DNA from: Flavobacteriales bacterium
Lineage (GTDB): Bacteria > Bacteroidota > Bacteroidia > Flavobacteriales > Flavobacteriaceae
Reading direction: 5' to 3'
DNA length: 10,230 nucleotides
NCBI GenBank assembly: GCA_027008965.1
Contig: JALVDN010000203.1
Location: 1-10,230 of the forward strand
Positions within the stretch are counted from its first letter, which is position 1; the number at the start of each line of letters is the position of its first letter. The notes beneath the pieces were generated by a model that was not told the origin of the DNA, searched no databases, and saw only the letters and a program-made list of their open reading frames with translations. Below, one piece after another: positions 5,855-10,230 of the stretch. Position numbers and translations under genes: made by a program.

Positions 5855-5867
5855 GCGCTTGTGCGAT
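5830..5867. repeat. Two-tier cruciform-like inverted repeat
   Basis: ATCGCACAA (5830-5838) and TTGTGCGAT (5859-5867) are perfect arms. Inside, GCAAAC (5843-5848) and GTTTGC (5851-5856) form a second perfect stem around AA. Copy A (3970 onward) keeps only one half of this structure, so module 2 begins inside it. Confidence 0.8.
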
Positions 5868-5869
5868 AC

Positions 5870-5903
5870 AAAAAAACCACTTCACTTGCGTGAAATGGTT
5901 TTT
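5870..5903 (-). terminator. Terminator of tRNA-Pro(CGG)
   Basis: A 14-bp stem with one mismatch (5872-5885 with 5890-5903) closes on a four-base loop that reads GCAA on the tRNA strand, a GNRA type. Seven T follow on that strand. It begins six bases past the tRNA end. It shares the AAAAACC/GGTTTTT ends of the terminator at 3800-3830 but has a different apex. Confidence 0.85.
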
Positions 5904-5908
5904 ATTTG

Positions 5909-5982
<74 letters not shown>

Positions 5983-5992
5983 AAAAGCAACG

Positions 5993-6000
5993 CAAATTTA
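5993..6000 (-). promoter_or_regulatory. -7 element of tRNA-Pro(CGG)
   Basis: TAAATTTG on the minus strand fits TAnnTTTG and lies 10 bp before the tRNA, followed by CGTTGCTTTT, almost as in the other tRNA-Pro promoter. The -33 region is only T-rich, without a clear TTTG. Confidence 0.65.
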
Positions 6001-6030
6001 CAATTTTTTTGATTAAAAAATCTTGAAAAC

Positions 6031-6057
6031 AAAAAAGACCGCCTTTTTCAGACGGTC
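6031..6057 (-). terminator. Terminator after the initiator tRNA
   Basis: GACCGCC (6037-6043) and GACGGTC (6051-6057) pair with one mismatch around CTTTTTCA-type loop bases. On the minus strand six T follow. It separates the initiator tRNA from the tRNA-Pro promoter. Confidence 0.8.
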
Positions 6058-6068
6058 TCTCTTCTTTG

Positions 6069-6141
<73 letters not shown>

Positions 6142-6152
6142 ATTTTGTGTTG

Positions 6153-6185
6153 CAAATATACAATAAAATTTTACACTTGTCAAGC
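6153..6185 (-). promoter_or_regulatory. Promoter of the initiator tRNA
   Basis: On the minus strand TTGACA and TATATT are 17 bp apart, and the downstream box continues as TATATTTG (6160-6153), so it fits both the sigma70-like and the Bacteroidota consensus. The upstream box lies across the maf stop codon. The tRNA starts 11 bp past the -7 box. Confidence 0.8.
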
Positions 6186-6758
6186 CTTTTCATTGAATTT
6201 GAGCCAATTTTCCCAAACCAAATGCGTAGGCAATCCCATCACAGTATAGAACGAACCCTTGATTTGCTCCACCCCGATTAGTCCTATCCATTCTTGAATA
6301 CCATAAGCGCCCGCTTTATCAAAAGGCCGGTATTTCTCAATGTAATAAGCAATTTCTTCTTCATTCAAAGGTTTAAAAACTACTTCCGTTATATCGGAAA
6401 AGCTAATGAAACTATCAGCAGAACGCATACAAACGCCGGTTTCCACCAGGTGCGTTTTTCCCGATATACGTTTGAGCATTTCATAAGCCGTCTTTTCATC
6501 TTCGGGTTTTCCTAAAATCATTCCTTCCGATTTAACCATGGTATCGGCGGTCAATAGAACCTCATCCGGTTGTAATATCCGGTCAAAACTTTTACTTTTG
6601 AGCAGGGCTAACTCTTCTACATTATTAAACGGGAATTGTTTTTCATCAAAATCAATTGATACTTTTCTATAAGGAATGTCCATCCGGCGAATCAGTTCTT
6701 CCCTTCGGGGTGAAGCACTCCCGAGAAGTAAAATTTTATTAAAATCCCTTGTTTTCAT
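6180..6758 (-). CDS. maf: Maf-family nucleoside triphosphate pyrophosphatase
   Basis: The 192-residue protein has the Maf opening ILLLGSASPRREEL at 9-22, the catalytic-Asp motif LLTADTMV at 68-75 (Asp72), and GKPED at 83-87. The C-terminal KAGAYGIQ stretch is also typical. Maf enzymes hydrolyse dTTP, UTP or modified nucleoside triphosphates to monophosphate and diphosphate, keeping the nucleotide pool clean. Length is normal. Which substrate class this one prefers cannot be read safely from sequence; the layout looks closest to the dTTP/UTP type. Its ATG overlaps the stop of the UbiA gene (ATGA), and it is the last gene of the long rlmD operon. The initiator tRNA lies just downstream. Confidence 0.93.
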   Translation of the reverse strand: MKTRDFNKILLLGSASPRREELIRRMDIPYRKVSIDFDEKQFPFNNVEELALLKSKSFDRILQPDEVLLTADTMVKSEGMILGKPEDEKTAYEMLKRISGKTHLVETGVCMRSADSFISFSDITEVVFKPLNEEEIAYYIEKYRPFDKAGAYGIQEWIGLIGVEQIKGSFYTVMGLPTHLVWENWLKFNEKA

Positions 6759-7582
6759 AAACTGAAAAAATATAAGAATATTCCTTCTATCATCAGTAAT
6801 TTATAAAAGTCAATGAGTTTTTTCCATCTATCGGCCTTGAAATAGAAACGAAACATATAAATACTCATCACCATAATCAAAACCCAAGTGATAACGGATA
6901 ATAGAGAATGTTTGATCTGGAAAAAAGAAAATATGATGAGTAAGAATAATAGAACATGATTAACAAATGTTATTTGAAAAGTGAGCGAAGGCGAAATGAC
7001 ACCCAAGGTCATATAACCGCTCAAACGGTCACCCCTCCGGTCCAATAAATCTTTCAGAAGTTCCCGGTTGAGATTGGACCAAAAAGCCAAAAGGCTCATC
7101 AAAACAAGTTGAATAACTATTGGCTTGGGTAAGCGGAAGAAAACAATGAAATTGAGAATGATCAACGCAGTCAAAAAAGCAATCAAAACATTGCCGAATA
7201 CAGGTGTTTTTTTCAAAACAAAATTATAATTGACAAGCAAGATGATTATTCCGCTAAAATACAAAACCATTTTAGGTTGACCTGTTTTGAATCCTAATAT
7301 TAAACCGGTGATAAGTCCTATCAAATAAAAAAAATACGGATAAAATTTTCTGAAAGATATGTTGTTTCTGTGATAGTAATTTTTTTTCCTGTTAATTTTG
7401 TCCGTACGGACATCGGTCAAGTCGTTTTCCAAGTTGCCACCGGCCATGATGAAAAGTTCGGTCAAAACAAGAAGGACGAATAAATCAAGGCGAATATAAG
7501 GGTTTAGTTTCATCCACAGAAGTAGATTTAAAACCAAAACAATCAGTAGATTATACCACCTTATTCCCTTGAAGAATAACAT
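6755..7582 (-). CDS. UbiA-family prenyltransferase with intact motifs
   Basis: This 275-residue polytopic membrane protein (eight or nine hydrophobic segments) carries both UbiA aspartate motifs. NDLTDVRTD at 53-61 matches NDxxDxxxD, and RELLKDLLDRRGD at 173-185 matches REiiKDieDieGD. It should transfer a prenyl chain from an allylic diphosphate to an acceptor at the membrane. In flavobacteria, relatives at this position are commonly annotated as geranylgeranylglycerol-phosphate geranylgeranyltransferase, but the acceptor is not shown by the sequence. It lies 4 bp after the KdsC-like gene and overlaps maf by 4 bp. Compare the paralogue at 874-1737, where the same motifs are degenerate. Confidence 0.88.
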   Translation of the reverse strand: MLFFKGIRWYNLLIVLVLNLLLWMKLNPYIRLDLFVLLVLTELFIMAGGNLENDLTDVRTDKINRKKNYYHRNNISFRKFYPYFFYLIGLITGLILGFKTGQPKMVLYFSGIIILLVNYNFVLKKTPVFGNVLIAFLTALIILNFIVFFRLPKPIVIQLVLMSLLAFWSNLNRELLKDLLDRRGDRLSGYMTLGVISPSLTFQITFVNHVLLFLLIIFSFFQIKHSLLSVITWVLIMVMSIYMFRFYFKADRWKKLIDFYKLLMIEGIFLYFFSL

Positions 7583-7586
7583 ACTT

Positions 7587-8102
7587 TTATACTTTTGGCC
7601 AATCTCCCCTGACCAACAAAACCTGCCGGATTAAATCCCGCACACAAGTTTCACCACCCGGATAAGGTGAAATGTAATCCACCACGGATTTTACTTCAGG
7701 AACGGCATCCGAAGGGCAAGTCGATAATCCAGAAAATTTCAAAACTTCCAAATCGGGTATATCATCGCCCATGTAGGCCACTTCATCCGGTTGTAACTTA
7801 TATTTTTCAAGGAGTTGCTTGAGTACCGGAAGTTTTTCATTCACCCCCAAAAAAATATCTTGCACACCCAAATATTCAAAGCGTTGCCTGACATTGCCAT
7901 CTTTTCCACCCGAGATGATAAAAATGTGATAGCCCTTATCCACTGCATACTTCACCGCAAAACCATCTTTGACGTGCATGCTTCGCATCAAAGGGCCTTC
8001 GGCCGGCAAATAAACTTTCCCGTCCGTGAAAACGCCGTCTACATCAAAAGCAAAAGCCTTGATGTTTTTCAATTTGGTTTTGTATCCTTTGTAGTTGCTC
8101 AT
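7587..8102 (-). CDS. KdsC-like HAD phosphatase
   Basis: The 171-residue protein has the short, cap-less C0 HAD form of 3-deoxy-D-manno-octulosonate-8-phosphate phosphatase. Motif I is FDVDGVFTDG at 19-28, with nucleophile Asp20 and acid/base Asp22. Motif II is IISGGK at 62-67 (Ser64). A lysine in GVNEKLP (Lys90) suits motif III, and YMGDDIPD at 110-117 is motif IV. The C-terminal PYPGGETCVRDLI segment resembles the KdsC tail that reaches into a neighbouring subunit's active site. The likely reaction releases Kdo for lipopolysaccharide. A related sugar phosphatase cannot be excluded. It starts 2 bp after the DUF6048 gene and ends 4 bp before the UbiA gene. Confidence 0.9.
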   Translation of the reverse strand: MSNYKGYKTKLKNIKAFAFDVDGVFTDGKVYLPAEGPLMRSMHVKDGFAVKYAVDKGYHIFIISGGKDGNVRQRFEYLGVQDIFLGVNEKLPVLKQLLEKYKLQPDEVAYMGDDIPDLEVLKFSGLSTCPSDAVPEVKSVVDYISPYPGGETCVRDLIRQVLLVRGDWPKV

Positions 8103-8104
8103 CC

Positions 8105-8845
8105 TTAAAATTTTATTTTATAACTTATTCCATAGCCCATACCGAAACCGAATTTAGAAATATTGGTTTTGAAAAATCCAGGAATATAGACCGGTTCGAA
8201 ATTTTCCGGTTCATCTGCTTTCAAAAGGTATTTGCCGGCTATTCTCAACTCCAGATATAAACCCCGGAAAATTTCGGTTTTAACCGAAGAAATCACTTCA
8301 ATCCATCGCGCTTGCAATGCTTGTGTAGTTTCATTCAGTTCCCAAACCACCGGTTCACCATGCGCACCATAAGGATAGATAACAGCTTGATGAATGTGAT
8401 ATAAATAATTGGCTTGAGCATAACACAACCCGATGGTTATATCATTATCCGTTCCCGGCCAATTTTCATAGGCATTATATGATACTCCCGCCTTCCAGTA
8501 AGTTCCTTGCACGTCGAAGCGATATTTTTTGAAATCCAACGTATTTTGTTCCAAGCCGTAAATCAGGTCTAATCTATATCTTTTATAGCCTGCATCCACA
8601 CTGAACTCGTCTAATTTACCGCCCCTGGTTGCGCCCCAAATTCTCTTCCCTATATCATAACCGGGCCGAATAAAATATTTTTTATCTTTTGGGGACTTTT
8701 TCTTTTCTGTCAGTGATGAATCAACAGCTTGGATTTTTGGTTTAATCATCAAATGCCCCTTTTTTATTTTCAATGAATCCATTTGCGAATAGAGGGGAAA
8801 TAATGTGATGAATAACAAGCCTGTATTAATGATAAATCTCCACAT
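8105..8845 (-). CDS. DUF6048-like outer-membrane beta-barrel protein
   Basis: The 246-residue product starts with a signal peptide (LLFITLFPLYSQ, cleavage near residue 20). A Lys/Ser-rich linker to about residue 55 follows. The rest alternates amphipathic strands rich in Tyr, Gly and Phe (VDAGYKRYRLDLIYG, YWKAGVSYNAYENWPG, KFGFGMGYGISYKIKF) and ends in Phe, a common last residue for barrel proteins handled by the BAM machinery. The YNAYENW stretch and the place next to a DUF6452 lipoprotein and rlmD match the DUF6048 family of Bacteroidota as I remember it. Function is unknown. The start at 8845 overlaps the previous gene by 20 bp. A role in the envelope fits with the KdsC-like gene just downstream. 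Confidence 0.8.
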   Translation of the reverse strand: MWRFIINTGLLFITLFPLYSQMDSLKIKKGHLMIKPKIQAVDSSLTEKKKSPKDKKYFIRPGYDIGKRIWGATRGGKLDEFSVDAGYKRYRLDLIYGLEQNTLDFKKYRFDVQGTYWKAGVSYNAYENWPGTDNDITIGLCYAQANYLYHIHQAVIYPYGAHGEPVVWELNETTQALQARWIEVISSVKTEIFRGLYLELRIAGKYLLKADEPENFEPVYIPGFFKTNISKFGFGMGYGISYKIKF

Positions 8846-9296
8846 GTGCAGTTGAATCTTGGGTTATTACAGGTATGACAACCTGTATTTGTTGAATCCA
8901 ATTATCACCGTCGTTTACGGATGAGGCGGTCAGATTTTTGAAATGCATGATATAACCGCAAGCCTTACCGGCAAAATAAGGCTCGGGTTGATATTGAAAA
9001 ACCACTTCATCCGGATTAACCACCGTATTTCCATTGCGATAAATGAATTTGAATCTTGTTTCTTGACTTTCCAATGCCAAGGGTAATGTAATGGAATCCG
9101 TCACCGAAAAGGGAACAATCGTATCTCCAGCCATATTCAATACCACCAGTGAATCCACCGGTTCTTTTTGCTGCGTGATTTGATTTTTGAAAACCACCAC
9201 CAAACCCGGCGTGTGTGCATCCAAACATAAATCATCCCGTTCACATGAAATTATCACGCTCCATATAAGCAACCCGAAAATTAATATCTTTCTCAT
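8826..9296 (-). CDS. DUF6452-like lipoprotein
   Basis: The 156-residue protein has a lipoprotein signal peptide ending IISC, with Cys18 the lipid site, followed by ERDDLC. Two further cysteines (Cys24 and the one in KACGYIMHF) may form a disulfide in the periplasm. The body is predicted beta-rich, with alternating hydrophobic strands (LVVVFKN, SLVVLNM, FKFIYRN, IQQIQVVIP). The composition and place next to rlmD match the DUF6452 family as I recall it; no function is known. Its ATG overlaps the rlmD stop by 4 bp and its end overlaps the DUF6048 start by 20 bp. The close coupling suggests the lipoprotein and the barrel protein act together, possibly as an outer-membrane pair. Confidence 0.82.
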   Translation of the reverse strand: MRKILIFGLLIWSVIISCERDDLCLDAHTPGLVVVFKNQITQQKEPVDSLVVLNMAGDTIVPFSVTDSITLPLALESQETRFKFIYRNGNTVVNPDEVVFQYQPEPYFAGKACGYIMHFKNLTASSVNDGDNWIQQIQVVIPVITQDSTAHVEIYH

Positions 9297-10230
9297 GCGT
9301 CTTTTTTTAAACTTAAAACGGCAATATTCTCCACATGGTATGTTTGCGGAAACATATCCACCGGTTGCACCGTTTCCACCTCATATCTATCCGACAATAA
9401 TGCCAAATCCCTCGCCTGGGTGGCCGAATTACAGCTTACATATACAATTCGTCGCGGCAATAAGTTTTTGATTTGTTCCACCACTTTTTGATGCATACCG
9501 TCTCTAGGCGGATCGGTGATAATAACATCCGGTTTTCCGTGTTTTTTTACAAATTCACCGTTAAAAATCTCTTTCATATCACCCGATTCAAAATCCACAT
9601 TTTCAATACGGTTGATCCGTGCATTCTCACGTGCATCCTCCACAGCATCGGGAACGGATTCTACACCCACCACTTTTTTTACCTCAGGGGCCACAAAAAG
9701 AGCAATGGTTCCCGCACCCGAATACAAATCATACACCAAATCGTCCTTTTTTAAATCTGCATATGCTTTTACTTTGGCATACAATTGTTCCACTTGATAA
9801 GAATTGGTTTGAAAAAAAGATTTGGCTTTGATTCTGAAACGAAGTCCCGCAATTTCTTCCTCAATATAATCCCGCCCTTTAAACAATTTCACCGGCAAGT
9901 CATAAATCGTATCATTGGCTTTGGGATTGACCACATAAAGCAATGAAGTGATTTCAGGAAATTTTCCGGCCAAAAAAGACATCACTTTTTCAATGGCCGG
10001 TTTATCTTCTTCAAAAAAATGCACCAAAACCATGACTTCGCCGAGTTTTGTAATCCGTATGGTCAATTGACGCAACAACCCCTTTCGTTCACGCGGATGA
10101 TAAAAACCGATGTTTTCCTCCTTGGCAAAATCCCGTAAGGCATTGCGAATCCTGTTGCCGGGTTCGGGTTGAAGTTTACAATCGTCAATATCCAAAATCT
10201 TATCCCAATGACCGGGAATGTGAAATCCCA
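9293..10230 (-). CDS. rlmD: 23S rRNA (uracil-1939-C5)-methyltransferase, N-terminus cut by window edge
   Basis: The reading frame is open to the window edge (it begins GFHIPGHWDKILDIDDCKL), so the true start lies outside and roughly a third of the protein, including any TRAM domain, is missing. The 311 visible residues include the Cys in DIDDCKLQP, which fits the last ligand of the RlmD 4Fe-4S cluster. After it come FFQTNSYQ, the SAM site YDLYSGAGTIALFV, DPPRDGMH, and VSCNSATQARDL with the catalytic Cys. MFPQTYHVE near the end is also typical. The enzyme makes m5U at position 1939 of 23S rRNA in E. coli; Bacteroidota relatives may differ in target uracil. It is the first visible gene of the six-gene minus-strand operon. 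Confidence 0.93.
   Translation of the reverse strand, partial: GFHIPGHWDKILDIDDCKLQPEPGNRIRNALRDFAKEENIGFYHPRERKGLLRQLTIRITKLGEVMVLVHFFEEDKPAIEKVMSFLAGKFPEITSLLYVVNPKANDTIYDLPVKLFKGRDYIEEEIAGLRFRIKAKSFFQTNSYQVEQLYAKVKAYADLKKDDLVYDLYSGAGTIALFVAPEVKKVVGVESVPDAVEDARENARINRIENVDFESGDMKEIFNGEFVKKHGKPDVIITDPPRDGMHQKVVEQIKNLLPRRIVYVSCNSATQARDLALLSDRYEVETVQPVDMFPQTYHVENIAVLSLKKDA

Noticed and set aside
9016..9228. Alternative minus-strand frame inside the DUF6452-like gene
   Set aside because: It is a shifted-frame shadow. The longer frame has a good lipoprotein signal and fits the operon junctions.
9293..10195. Taking position 10195 as the rlmD start
   Set aside because: The codon there is TTG inside a conserved stretch, and the frame stays open to the window edge with typical RlmD sequence, so the true start lies outside.

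Overview
The window looks like chromosomal DNA of a member of the Bacteroidota, most likely a flavobacterium-like lineage. Three things point there. Promoters fit the TTTG / TAnnTTTG pattern. Start codons have A-rich leaders without clear Shine-Dalgarno sequences. The gene set (mevalonate-pathway GHMP kinase, paired UbiA prenyltransferases, the DUF6452-DUF6048 pair beside rlmD, and a lipoprotein with a K/D-rich export signal) is typical of that group. I see no plasmid, phage, transposase, integrase or CRISPR locus.

Left part (1-3608, all minus strand): a compact operon runs mevalonate kinase-like GHMP kinase -> UbiA-family membrane protein -> OmpA-family coiled-coil lipoprotein, which is cut by the window start. 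Genes are 6 bp apart or overlap as ATGA. The UbiA member has lost most of its catalytic aspartates. Upstream of it is a separately transcribed surface lipoprotein with its own promoter and terminator.

Middle (3640-6141): two tRNA-Pro genes face each other as an inverted pair (AGG anticodon on plus, CGG on minus). They enclose trmB (plus) and a DUF308/HdeD-like membrane protein (minus), which converge on a shared terminator. Downstream of each tRNA-Pro lies a dense field of hairpins. The two fields share two repeat modules (38 and about 70 bp) in inverted orientation and in swapped order. A GC-rich long hairpin sits in the 5430-5908 gap. An initiator tRNA-Met with its own promoter and terminator follows. 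This middle section is the most unusual part of the window.

Right part (6180-10230, all minus strand): a tightly packed operon reads rlmD (cut by the window end) -> DUF6452 lipoprotein -> DUF6048 outer-membrane protein -> KdsC-like phosphatase -> UbiA prenyltransferase with intact motifs -> Maf nucleotide pyrophosphatase. Every junction overlaps or is at most 4 bp, so translation is probably coupled. It mixes rRNA modification, envelope and Kdo functions, prenyl transfer and nucleotide-pool cleaning. All product names rest on motif recognition by eye; no database search was made.
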